Assembly (NCBI GenBank): GCA_009760855.2
Contig: WPIO01000002.1
Coordinates: 4,434,001 to 4,498,000, forward strand
Reading direction: 5' to 3'
Length of the DNA: 64,000 nucleotides
DNA from: Cristatella mucedo
Lineage: Eukaryota > Bryozoa > Phylactolaemata > Cristatellidae
Part shown: piece by piece, positions 28,101 to 36,049 of the stretch
How positions within the stretch are numbered: position 1 is the stretch's first letter
How the letters are laid out: each line of letters begins with the position of its first letter
Notes under the pieces: generated by a model
Seen by the model: the letters and a program-made list of their open reading frames with translations, nothing else
What the model was told of the DNA's origin: nothing
Databases searched by the model: none
Made by a program: the position numbers and the translations under genes

Positions 28101-30457
28101 TAGTATTATTGTTATTATTATACAAGTTATTACTTGAAAGCTGCACCGAAAAATCCAAGAAGCACTAACAACAGTTCGAACTGTAAAGACAATCATGGCC
28201 ATAAGACAGCACTATACGATAAAATGCATACTTAAGGATTCAGTGGAGCCAATATGCTCAGTCTAACGTCCAAGTTGTCAAGAAACAAATAAGCATAGCA
28301 GTAGCCCCCAAAAAACTACAGGGCAAATAAAAGATTAAATCTCAAATCACGATGATGAGAGTAATCAGGGCAGAATGCCAACAAAAAATTGTCGTGCTTT
28401 GAGAAAATGCAGCTGCAATTCGGCTGAAGAAGCTTAATAGCTCGTCACGAGCCATAAAGCCTCATAAAGCTTGAGCCGAATTATAACGCCACGTCTTAAG
28501 GCATTTACTGACTTAAATACCCGTGCAGTTTCAGCAGAAAATGTTCTTTTGCTACAGCCCTATGCAAGGCTGCAATGCTTGATACCTCTCTGGCTGCTTG
28601 GATGGCACACTGCAGGTCAGTGTCATGCTTTCAACGAGCTGCTTACCGAGCCCACGACTGCTTTATGCTGCCCCCTCTACGCCCTCCAACCCCACCGCAA
28701 ACTTTGCTGCCTTCAATGCGAGCTGCATCACAAAACGACCGGCACTGGCAATAAATACCCGAGCAAGGCACGACAGTAGCACAAGGTTGCTACCTTTTGC
28801 GAGGCAAGTTCATCTATGCTGCCATAAGGCATGTCTGCTCTGTAAACATCTGTAGTCTTCCACCATAGTGGCATGCCAAAAACCAAGCAAAAGATGCCGA
28901 CACTTACAGCAGCAGCCGATGTGTACCATTTCTCTGAAGACAAATGAGAATGCGCAGACACTCAAGATGAGGAAGGCTTCAAGTTCGAGCTGAACAATTT
29001 CGGAAGAGCAGCTAGTCAGCAGGGCATAGCAAGCACAACAAACAACTAGTGCTCACGCCTATTTGACGAGGTTGTGACAACAGACACCACATTGCATCTG
29101 CACGCGGTTCTCAACCGAACTGCTTGCTCCATAATGCAGGCATCAAGCCAAGGCTCGGTACATCACATTAACTTGGGGACCGAGAGAAATAAGCACTGTT
29201 AGAGTACCGCATCCAAATCGGCTTCCGCCACCCAAGCTGTCTATCATCTGAAAATGAAGGAATCGATAAAACGAAAATCGGCTCGTCATTGCAAGGCTCG
29301 TTCGCTACGTGTCGGCCCCTCAAATCGTCATTTACGAATTGCTTTCGATCTGGAGTCTTTTAAGTGCGAGGCCACTTGAGCTGGTAAATTGGATTGTTCA
29401 GTTCATTTACGATTGGCTCTCACAACATAGCAGAGCCAATGAATAGCTGCTATAACTAGCACGGTGGAGGTGCATCGGCAGTCAGTCACATACGATCAGT
29501 AGTAACCTAGCATCCACGTGTTAAAACACTGGATAATTACTATAAAAAAAACTTGGTCAAATCTCTTGCTCAATGTCAACTCTTGCTCAATGGCTGACCA
29601 GTACAAATCCTTCAGCACCGACATCAACCGCTGATTGTGGACTGGCCCCTGCCCTCATCGTACTGTAAGAACTTGGTGCTAATTATAATAGCAGACTTCA
29701 CTATCACGAGAGAAAGATCTAAAAGCTCAGGTGTCGACTGGTTCAGCTGGCTCCAGCACTAGGCAGCAATGATAGCTGTACATATAATAATCTTACTAAG
29801 TTAACCTATGAGTCGACAATTGCTGTAATAGCTTAATGACGAGAAATGACATGAATTATGCTGCCCTGCATCAGTCTGGACGTCACCGAATCTAATAGCA
29901 AGTACAGCCGAGCTCCTAAATTCCTACGTTGGTCTTGTTCTGAGGCAAAAGCCTCTAAGCGCCGCATCTGAAAGGCCACATAAAAAGAGTGCTAAGGGTT
30001 AGAGAGAGGTTTAAATGCGAGGAAACGCTGACCTACCATCCCCGTGGTACGGTAACGCAAAGTGTGAAGCAAAATGCAAGAGAAACCTCTACACAATAAG
30101 AGCTACGAAGACCAAGGACTTGTCGGCGCGATACGTAACAATATACTATTGGGCTTTCAGTTAAAAGTCTTAAAATGTGACATCACTATTTCAAAATGTT
30201 CACCCTTTCTCTGATAAAGTGCGACACTGATGATACAACGTAAGCGTAACGGAACTGCTCAGTACTACTACACTGGCAACCTCAGCACATCACCCACGAG
30301 AAATAAACAATAATCCAGCCTTTGCTGTTGAAAAAGTGCGAGTAGGCGGCAAACTGGACGTTTCAGCTTTCTAAATAAGTAATACCATGACAGTATACAT
30401 GCCTCTATCAACGTCGGGGCTAGGGTCTACTCCCGGCATAGGAGTGGTGGCGGCCAT
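5203..30457 (-). CDS. PIGS: PIG-S, GPI transamidase subunit (multi-exon gene, whole span)
   Basis: PIG-S is a subunit of the ER membrane GPI transamidase, which cleaves the C-terminal signal of a precursor protein and attaches a GPI anchor. It has a membrane segment near each end and a large lumenal part. Reading the minus strand and joining exons at GT/AG sites gives blocks matching vertebrate PIG-S in order: the N-terminal membrane exon with [13 protein letters not shown], a block with [49 protein letters not shown], and a C-terminal membrane segment. Reading phase is continuous from 14,283 down to 5,203. Between 14.3 and 27.2 kb the model is incomplete: human PIG-S has about 20-50 further residues there. 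The ATG exon at 30.4 kb is a guess. Introns carry LINE and SINE copies, two in the antisense orientation. Identity rests on remembered family sequence; the order of matches makes it very likely. Confidence 0.9.
5835..5937 (-). CDS. PIGS: PIGS exon: LASAFVES helix
   Basis: The acceptor is cttttcatgttcgtccag and the donor is TCCG|GTGAGG. It has 34 codons plus one base, beginning [20 protein letters not shown] and then [14 protein letters not shown]. Human PIG-S has [23 protein letters not shown] here. A (GA)n microsatellite at 6,005-6,071 sits in the intron just upstream. Confidence 0.95.
6005..6071. repeat. (GA)n microsatellite in a PIGS intron
   Basis: About 33 GA units between the exons at 6.15 and 5.94 kb. 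On the coding strand it is a (CT)n tract upstream of the acceptor. Confidence 0.95.
6148..6276 (-). CDS. PIGS: PIGS exon: [14 protein letters not shown] helix
   Basis: Exactly 43 codons between ccttcctag|GAG and GAG|GTAGGT. The start [20 protein letters not shown] and the end [16 protein letters not shown] match [20 protein letters not shown] and LGKISNIVIKDDVASE of human PIG-S without gaps. It lies 16 kb from the N-terminal part but only 210 bp from the next exon. Confidence 0.95.
6531..6701 (+). mobile_element. SINE A (tRNA-derived)
   Basis: A well-preserved copy with B box ggttcaaatcc at 6,593-6,603 and the palindrome cacgacctcggcccgaggtcgtg before it. It lies in the PIGS intron between the exons at 6.8 and 6.3 kb, antisense to the gene. 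Confidence 0.88.
6831..6890 (-). CDS. PIGS: PIGS exon: 20-codon linker exon
   Basis: The acceptor is ttgttgctgtag|GTG and the donor is TGG|GTGAGT, a strong consensus. Exactly 20 codons: [20 protein letters not shown]. Human PIG-S has a Pro-rich linker ending in GLMTW before ELDRLL at this position. Phase 0 at both ends. Confidence 0.9.
7020..7158 (-). CDS. PIGS: PIGS exon: PRWGG and PQLRLLLGI
   Basis: The exon encodes [19 protein letters not shown]...[25 protein letters not shown], matching the SPRWGGIMVYN and VFLAQLRLLFGIAQ blocks of human PIG-S. The acceptor chosen (gcttttctcag at 7,159-7,160) keeps the phase. A second acceptor (acttgcag) at 7,190-7,191 would add ten codons in frame ([10 protein letters not shown]), so the exact start is open. 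The donor is CAG|GTAGCA, the same unusual hexamer as at the N-terminal exon. Confidence 0.92.
7246..7375 (-). CDS. PIGS: PIGS exon: LNFLVYVP
   Basis: The acceptor is ccggttgtctgcag|GC. The frame reads [18 protein letters not shown] and later [15 protein letters not shown], matching the YPVLNFLLYVPELAHSPL and ATNAF blocks of PIG-S. The frame runs on to a stop near 7,200, so it must be spliced out before then. The donor proposed, CT|GTCTTT, is weak but gives exactly the residue count of human PIG-S up to PRWGG, and an 87-nt intron. Confidence 0.85.
8042..8156 (-). CDS. PIGS: PIGS exon: VLYY to INPAESKL
   Basis: The acceptor is aatatgctag|GTC and the donor is CTTG|GTATGT. It has 38 codons plus one base. 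It starts [11 protein letters not shown] and ends [17 protein letters not shown]; human PIG-S has ILYYAM and SLPHVINPVESRLG at the same spacing. This is one of the most diagnostic exons of the gene. Confidence 0.93.
8406..8467 (-). CDS. PIGS: PIGS exon: short YLAPF exon
   Basis: This 62-nt exon was found by looking for the missing 20 residues between the exons at 9.6 and 8.1 kb. The acceptor is ttctattggtag|AT and the donor is CAG|GTATTA. It encodes [20 protein letters not shown], fitting [20 protein letters not shown] of human PIG-S in length and ends. Phases match on both sides, which is the main support for such a short exon. Confidence 0.85.
9580..9700 (-). CDS. PIGS: PIGS exon: ITFSLL strand region
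   Basis: The acceptor follows a T-rich run (gttttttttcgtttgtag) and the donor is CATG|GTGAGA. The exon has 121 nt, 40 codons plus one base. It contains [20 protein letters not shown], matching the YEITFSLLNPDPKSHDVYW block of human PIG-S almost position by position. The single leftover G pairs with the two bases that open the next exon. Confidence 0.92.
10390..12611 (+). mobile_element. CR1/L2-like LINE, longest copy in the window, broken
   Basis: Runs from the end of the endonuclease region ([16 protein letters not shown] and WFTTDI) through the linker ([20 protein letters not shown]) and reverse transcriptase to the C-terminal region and an ATTATTATT tail. RT motif A is altered ([12 protein letters not shown] instead of AAFDTID), motif B is damaged, and several frameshifts and stops break it, so it cannot be active. 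It lies in antisense orientation in a PIGS intron. Confidence 0.88.
13068..13258 (+). repeat. repeat F, unclassified, about 190 bp
   Basis: Matches 17,905-18,108 on the other strand over about 180 bases, and 35,420-35,575 and 59,431-59,522 over parts. Shared words include ctttgttgc, gctgcttaggctttgagt, gaaaactctccttcgtaac and gtctttgtggctttgtggag. It ends in an ATTACATTA-type tail. No pol III boxes were seen. Confidence 0.6.
13372..14110 (+). mobile_element. old, degenerate LINE copy
   Basis: From 13,372 the sequence follows the LINE region around LVHAF and IDFKV and the 3' end (gacgtaaagtacataaaaacagac) with heavy divergence. It is much older than the copies at 521 and 22,636. It lies in a PIGS intron just before the exon at 14.2 kb. 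Confidence 0.6.
14182..14283 (-). CDS. PIGS: PIGS exon: helical part of lumenal domain
   Basis: The acceptor is gaccatcag|GTG and the donor is GAG AAG|GTAAGG. The exon has 34 codons, phase 0 at both ends, with [18 protein letters not shown] and a final STTEK. It fits the amphipathic helix of PIG-S that precedes the SLGYEITFSLL strand. The next exon continues in frame. About 18 residues expected before it were not found. Confidence 0.8.
14562..14615. repeat. three tandem 18-bp units
   Basis: cttcarcgaagcattctg occurs three times in tandem with one base difference in the first unit. It is in a PIGS intron. Confidence 0.9.
14620..17430. other. PIGS intron, nothing recognised
   Basis: Mostly unique AT-rich sequence. 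At 16,490-16,640 two diverged half-units (cagacccttgcctc and caacccttggctc with similar flanks) suggest an old duplication. CAG-rich words lie near 17,040-17,095. Confidence 0.4.
17432..17490 (-). mobile_element. SINE B or LINE tail fragment
   Basis: Only the shared 3' end remains: ttgtatagtaccctaagaga and agttgatctctatcc. Confidence 0.45.
17905..18108 (-). repeat. repeat F copy
   Basis: Reverse copy of the repeat at 13,068: agtgtgctgtacaagactct and gctttgtgaaattacagagc can be read on the minus strand. It lies in a PIGS intron. Confidence 0.6.
18590..18692 (-). mobile_element. SINE A, partial
   Basis: Only the tRNA-like head and part of the body remain (cagtactcgaacccacgacc as the reverse of the B box). 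Confidence 0.65.
18693..20367. other. PIGS intron, nothing recognised
   Basis: No repeat family from this window and no splice-supported exon. One missing PIGS exon may lie in the 14.3-24.4 kb interval. Confidence 0.35.
20368..20536 (-). mobile_element. SINE A (tRNA-derived)
   Basis: A complete copy with the reverse B box ggattcgaaccc at 20,460-20,471 and the body ctatcaccaccacttgcagt. It is in a PIGS intron in sense orientation. Confidence 0.85.
22163..22304 (-). mobile_element. SINE B (second tRNA-derived family)
   Basis: On the minus strand it starts gctggtttggtccagtggtt (A box), has a B box-like gggctcgagcccc and ends agagattaagttctcttatt before an ATTT run. It lies beside a (TA)n run in a PIGS intron. 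Confidence 0.75.
22636..24193 (-). mobile_element. young CR1/L2-like LINE copy with RT domain
   Basis: A tail of (AAT)n at 22,636-22,661 is followed by about 1.5 kb encoding, on the minus strand, RT motif A ([20 protein letters not shown]), motif B ([10 protein letters not shown]), motif C (FYADDTQLY) and the complete C-terminal region. Frames are interrupted near 23,780 and again near 23,540 and 23,070. It is 5'-truncated near 24,193. Its 3' 640 bases are almost the same as the copies at 521 and 31,933. Confidence 0.92.
24441..24560 (-). CDS. PIGS: PIGS exon: central lumenal part
   Basis: A 120-nt exon, phase 0 at both ends, lies between acceptor ttagaaacag and a consensus donor GTGAGT. Only one frame is open. 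It encodes VEVSGSDTF...[20 protein letters not shown] and ends in [12 protein letters not shown] has a YVIS...YIGPKRTAVV block here; the match is short, so the assignment is weaker than for the later exons. Confidence 0.55.
25236..25388 (-). mobile_element. LINE 3' end fragment
   Basis: Contains aatactaatac as a degenerate tail, then gcaccctcagagaaccc and ctttacatttgctgcaaagg, the LINE terminal region, ending near 25,388. A second tiny piece of the same end (cgccttcagagaacataatc) lies at 25,588-25,620. Confidence 0.7.
25409..25469 (-). CDS. PIGS: PIGS possible exon
   Basis: After an acceptor (gatgcag) a 61-nt open stretch reads [14 protein letters not shown], with the two starting bases completing the G left by the exon at 27.2 kb. 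PIG-S has a strand of similar pattern (EIPLKYKMKIKCRF) at this place. The proposed donor CT|GTAGGC leaves phase 2, which does not join the exon at 24,560, so another exon between them or a different donor is needed. It lies immediately beside a truncated LINE copy. Confidence 0.35.
26331..26484 (-). mobile_element. SINE A, diverged
   Basis: Has the tail aacagccttgttcatataga, body cggctatcaccacc and a mutated B box (aggactcaagctcgc). The head is damaged. Confidence 0.7.
27188..27284 (-). CDS. PIGS: PIGS exon: start of lumenal domain
   Basis: The acceptor is ggttgtag|CTG and the donor is CGGG|GTAATG. The 97-nt exon encodes 32 residues including [19 protein letters not shown] and [11 protein letters not shown]. 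It sits where PIG-S has its first lumenal beta strand after the membrane helix. It begins in phase 0 as the previous exon requires and leaves one base (G) for the next codon. Confidence 0.75.
27485..28125 (+). mobile_element. degenerate LINE copy (C-terminal region to tail)
   Basis: Begins at the region equivalent to IDFKVLS (tatctacttcaaggttctg), includes a GSYNAWNSLP-like block (aaaagcttggaactcacta) and ends at gtattattgttattatta. The middle is replaced by unrelated sequence with a 16-bp tandem duplication at 27,650-27,681. Confidence 0.6.
28794..28933 (-). CDS. PIGS: PIGS exon: N-terminal transmembrane segment
   Basis: The acceptor follows a pyrimidine-rich run (ctcatttgtcttcag) and the donor is AAG|GTAGCA. 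The exon of 140 nt starts with two bases completing a codon and then encodes 46 residues: a hydrophobic stretch [20 protein letters not shown] followed by [12 protein letters not shown]. The LPLWWKTTETYRA motif right after the first membrane helix is a hallmark of PIG-S. It ends in phase 0, matching the next exon. Confidence 0.92.
28940..30400. other. PIGS 5' intron or upstream region
   Basis: Unique sequence with no recognised repeat. It should hold the end of the first intron of PIGS. Confidence 0.35.
30403..30457 (-). CDS. PIGS: PIGS candidate first exon (start codon)
   Basis: The first recognised PIGS exon (28,933) begins after a good acceptor with no upstream Met, so a start exon must lie further upstream. 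On the minus strand an ATG at 30,457 has G at -3 and G at +4 and opens MAATTPMPG, which resembles the Ala-rich start of vertebrate PIG-S. Several GT donors follow but none is strong, and the phase would only fit the next exon if its acceptor were moved by two bases. This is a candidate only; the end given is approximate. Confidence 0.25.
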
Positions 30458-30835
30458 CGCGTGGCGCCGTAACACAATCCTGTTCATAGTATGCATTCAA
30501 TCAGATCGCGGTCATCTTGGGGCTGTGACAGTAAACACGACAGATCCACAGCGCAGTTCGTATTTCGCTTCTCGGGCAAAATTGTTAAATATAAGATTGC
30601 TAGGTGGCTTGGCTAATCGAATAAATTCTCCCCTAGTTTCGCTGTACAGGCGTGGTGGTTTGTCATTGCCTTGCATCTATATAGCTTTCATCCGTCAATT
30701 TGGCCGACAGAAAACCAATGGAAAACTGGTGGACAGATTACTAACTGTAGATAAGAAGCTTTACAGAAGCTTTGCAAATGCTGTTAGTGCTGGCATCTCG
30801 AAGCAGACGCCTACGAGTCACTGAGGCTTTAGCAA

Positions 30836-31482
30836 TACAGTCGTCCCTCGCCGCTATGCACTTCGACTTTCGCGGCTACAAACTATCGCGGTTTTTCAAA
30901 TACACGCAAATTCATTAAAGAGTTGATCGAGATAGTGAAAATTATACAGCGCGTTCTTGGTTGTCTGAGTCAATTATGCACTCCTGTATATTACAATAAA
31001 AAGTAAAATTAATTTACGTACGGTCTCTAGGTCTGTGCATTCAAGCACCCCCCCCCCATACCCTACAACGCCTTCAGGTGCAGCCGCTCGATTACTCCTT
31101 TTGAGTGGGCAAGACCTCGTTTCCAAAAAATATGGTGTGGTGAAACCAAGCCAATCAGAGCACGCTGTTCAAATTTTACTATCCTAGTGCAAGAACTTTA
31201 TGTGCGGGTGTTATCAAATTGACAATAATAATAATATGTTATTTTTAATGTCTAATGTGCCTTATTTTCTCTCATTCTGACTGATGTATTGGTAAATACA
31301 AGTGTAATTGTGACTATTATGGTGTAATTTCATATCCTGGGGGTTCAAAGAGTGCCAAAGCAGTATTTAGAGGGTCGTGAACAGGTTTTCAATGCTCCAA
31401 CTACGAATATTCGATTTATAAATACATTCCTACTTCGCGGGTATTCGCTTATCGCGGTTGAGTCTCGAACTGATTAACCGAG
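30836..31482 (+). mobile_element. pogo/Tigger-like DNA element, no transposase
   Basis: Begins TA-CAGTCGTCCCTCGCCGCTA with tttcgcgg soon after, and ends with the inverted equivalent (ttcgcgggtattcgcttatc, gcggttgagtctcgaactg). CAGTcGTCCCTC ends and TA targets are typical of pogo/Tigger elements of the Tc1/mariner superfamily. About 645 bp with no transposase frame, so it is non-autonomous. Confidence 0.65.
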
Positions 31483-31483
31483 A

Positions 31484-32477
31484 TAATAATAATAATGCAC
31501 TTGAAAAAGCGCCCTCAGAGAACTCAATCTCTTTCAAGGCGCTTTACATTTGCTGCAAAAGGAAATGCAATTGAATGCCGAGTAATATCATGCTTGATAA
31601 ACAACATGAATAACATGGTTAGGGGTGACATGTACAGGTACAGCATGCAAATGTGGTTAGTGGCAGCATGCACGGTGTCAGCACGCATAAGCACATCAAG
31701 GACGAATCACAGGGACCCACTAAATGCTGTCCTGAGCACGTGTGTTTTTAAGTTCTTTTTAAATGTGGTCAGGTCAGGGGATGTTCTCACGCAAGTCGGA
31801 GTGAGTTCCAGACTTTGAGAGCGTACGAGCTAAATGCACGGTCTCCAAAGGATTTGAGGTTTGTACGAGGTAGTGGTAAACTGTTGGATTCCGACAAGCG
31901 GGTGGTACGATGCTTGGCCTGGTGGGGCGCAGTAATAATAATAATAATAATAATATTGCACTTGATAAAGCGCCCTCAGAGAACTTAATCTCTTTCTAGG
32001 CGCTTTACATTTGCTGCAAAGTGATACGCAATAGAATAGTAAGTAAAATCATGCTTGAAAAACAAACAAAATGAATAACATGGTTAGGGGTTACATGCAC
32101 TGGGTCAGCATGCAAATGTGGTTAGTGGCAGCATGAACAGTGTCAGCACGCATAAGCACATCGAGGACGAATCACAAGGACCCACTAAATGCTGTCCTAA
32201 ATAGGTATGTTTTTAAGTTTCTTTTAAATGTGGTCAGGTCAGGGGATGTTCTGATGCAGGTCGGGAGGGAGTTCCAGGCTGTGGGAGCATACGAGCTAAA
32301 TGCACGGTCTCCAAAGGATTTAAGGTTTCTGTAGATCTGAGATCATCATCTGAGATCAGACAGTAGATCTGAGAGATAGGCTGTAGCCAAAGAATGAAGT
32401 GACCTAAAAGTGAGCGACAAAACTTTGAAGTCGATCCGTTGCTTGGCTGGTAGCCAGTAAAGGTCGGCGAGAAGTGG
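31484..32477 (-). mobile_element. LINE copy interrupted by a second LINE copy
   Basis: The outer copy starts with (AAT)n at 31,484 and runs to about 31,932; it resumes at about 32,361 (cagtagatctgagagatagg) and continues to 32,477. The gap is occupied by the inner copy 31,933-32,328. The outer copy differs from the young copies at many positions (cttgaaaaagcgccc, gaactcaatc). Confidence 0.85.
31933..32328 (-). mobile_element. young LINE copy nested in an older one
   Basis: Starts with (AAT)n and matches the copies at 521 and 22,636 nearly base for base until aaggttt at 32,328. The short words cagta at 31,930-31,934 and 32,361-32,365 may be the target-site duplication. Between 32,329 and 32,360 lies a small filler built from repeats of agatctgagat. 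Confidence 0.85.
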
Positions 32478-33077
32478 TCACCGGTAGCTGATCACGAGAG
32501 CAATAAAGAGCGTATACTATACGTTACTATAACAAGTCCACATCCTTGGCCTTGATCCGCTCGGTCAATAGCCACAGAGAGGCACGACTGTACAGCACCC
32601 GGCATAGCAGATAACCCATTAGCTTGAAGCCCAAAGCACAACTGGCAAACTTTCATTTGAAATATTCCGTTCATATAGGTTGTAATTCTTGAACCGCTAA
32701 TAATCTCTGGGTCAGTCGTAATCAATCTGACTTAGCACTCCAATCTTTCACTCATTTAGAGCAGCGGATGCAGCGATGCCTTTGGTGGCTTTTTTTTCAA
32801 CTGGACGTGACATTGTTTGCTGCGGTTAAGCCGAACTAAAGAAGGCTCGCGAGGAGCTCGCGATCAAGATATTTGGTGCTTGAATCCAACTATGCTGAGA
32901 CAAGCCCAGTCGATTAAGAACAGAAAGACAGACAGACAGAGAAGGGGAGAGCGTCAGAGAGACAGACAGACGGACGGACAGGCAGGCAGACAGAAAGGAC
33001 AGATACACAGAAAGACAGACACGCGGGTGGACAGACAGACAGACAGACACATGGACGGACACACGGACACACACACG

Positions 33078-33080
<3 letters not shown>

Positions 33081-33147
<67 letters not shown>
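33081..33147. repeat. (GA)n microsatellite with GACA-rich flank
   Basis: About 33 GA units follow 160 bases rich in GACA and GGACA words (32,925-33,080). Confidence 0.9.
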
Positions 33148-33151
<4 letters not shown>

Positions 33152-33619
33152 AGAGTGAGGTAGGGAAAGAGGTGAGAGGACGAATAAGAAAAGGCCTGTA
33201 GTGGAAAGAGGGAAAGTGGTGGAGTTTGGTGTATTTAAAGAGCTTTTTTTAATGCGAACCGCGGTCGGCCCATACCGTCAGGTACTACATGAGGCTATGT
33301 TATCGCATTGCCTATTTGCTTATGTACACAGTCTGAAAGGTTAACATTTAAAACACAGCACCAAAAGGCCGTGGGATCAAGTTGATACAATGATGTTACA
33401 TATATTTATTAGGCCTCTGCATGCAGTAATGAATGTGACTGTAGAGCAGTTTAAGAAATTCAAGAAATTTGTCCTGCGTCTCTTACTCTGAGGAGCTTTG
33501 ATGGCTCCCGATTAAAAAGCACTCTTTAATAATATTATAGTATACAATTTATTATTATTTAATAATTTTAAATATTAAAGAGTTTATACTATATCATTAA
33601 AATTATTAATACAATAATA

Positions 33620-33690
33620 TTAGCTGATTTAACAGCCTCTTTTGGTATAGCGGCAGAAGAGCCTTAACGGCTATCACCACTGCTGATCAA
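33620..33690 (-). mobile_element. SINE A, 3' fragment
   Basis: Contains only gctgatttaacagcctcttt and cggctatcaccactgctgat; the tRNA-like head is missing. Confidence 0.65.
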
Positions 33691-34184
33691 TAGAGACAGA
33701 GCAAAGTCTTACACTGACCCACTAGGTCCCCTGCAGTTGGCTTCTCAATACCTAGCTGAACTGATGCACCAATTTCAGCCTTCAAGTGCCCTCAGGTCAT
33801 TTTGACCAATATTCATCAGATTCAGCCGGTCTTTGTAACAGTCTGCAGTTACAGTTGGCGATATACCCAGCAAAGGTAGCCTCAAGACTGGCTTTCTTGA
33901 GGATTCCGTGAATGCATTTCAGATTACAGCGAGATTATTGGGGAGCTTTAATGATCATTTGTTCCAGCTCGCTAGGGCATCGAGAGAGTCTAAAGGTGAC
34001 GACCTCAATTAATACGTAGATGCAAGTCTATAAGTGGTGATTTGGATCCTACTATAGCCGTTGTAACCATAGCAATAATAATAACAGCTTTATAATGTTT
34101 GATGAATATGCATAACAAAACATTGAAATATATATATATATATATATTGATATGCGTTTTGAGATGAATAATTTTTGGATTGAA

Positions 34185-34330
34185 GTTAATGGTTTGGGGT
34201 TTAAGATTTAGGATTTAGCGTTTCTGGCACGTGATTTAGGGTTTGGGCTTAGAATTTAGGGTTTTAGTTTTAGGACTGGTATGCTTTTATAGGATTCCTC
34301 TTTAGGGTTTTAATATTTATGTTTGTGAGT
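34185..34330. repeat. degenerate TTTAGGG-like repeats
   Basis: Holds tttaggg at 34,235, 34,255 and 34,311 among variants (ggtttggggtttaagattta). A (TA)n run precedes it at 34,131-34,147. Confidence 0.5.
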
Positions 34331-34394
34331 TAACGGTTTACGGCCTACAGCCTCTGGCGACCATGTTGGATGCTACAATAGCTGGTTCTCTAAT

Positions 34395-34580
34395 AATAAC
34401 AATAATAATATCAATAGTACACTTGATAAAGCACCCTCAGAAAACTCAATCTCTTTCTAGATGCTTTACATTTGCTCAAATGGAAGCACGATCAAATGGT
34501 GAGTAGAAATATCATGTTTGATAAACAATAAGAATAACATGGTTAGGGATGACATGCACAGGGTCAGCACGCAAGTGGAG
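34395..34580 (-). mobile_element. LINE 3' end fragment
   Basis: Has an AAT-type tail followed by cttgataaagcaccctcag and the downstream terminal region with the words aacatggttagggatgacat, then stops. It is a short 5'-truncated copy. Confidence 0.7.
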
Positions 34581-35160
34581 GGAGTTGAAGGGAGTCAAAG
34601 TACCATATGCCGTGGCCTATGACAAGAGGACTTCAGAAAGCTGGAGCACGTGCGTAGTACACGGCTTTCGTAGCACACGCTTTAGACCAAAACTTACACA
34701 TGACATGATAAGTTAAAACGAAAATGTATATTTCAAGAGACGCACCAGCGGCTGACTTACGGCGCGGCGGCATAGCGGGTAAGCCCCCGCACACAGCTCA
34801 CTCGTGCATAGCGACTGCGCTCACTGGCGGTCGATTCGCAAGCTCCAAGTGAAGGAAGAGAGAGAAGCGACAGCGTCCATACCGGCCGACGGACGGGCGG
34901 GCAGATATAGTAAAGCAAGCGACCCCGAGGATCGCTTGACCGGAAATGCAACTGGGTGATCCGTGCTCGCAGCGGGCTGAAGCTGAAAGTTGCCCAGATT
35001 TGTGCCACGTGAAGCAGTCGACCCCTGCAGTAGGCGTAGTGGAGAAACGGGACCTCCATCATCAGCATGTGCAGCGTCGGCGGTGACTCAGCTCGAGGGC
35101 ACTCCAAAGGGATTAGGCTGACTTAGTAACGTAAAGATACGAAAATGAAAAATATGTGAG

Positions 35161-36040
<880 letters not shown>

Positions 36041-36049
36041 AGGGAAAAG

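Noticed and set aside
30387-30824. 145-codon plus-strand ORF near the PIGS start
   Set aside because: No recognisable motif or splice context, and it overlaps the candidate PIGS start region on the other strand.
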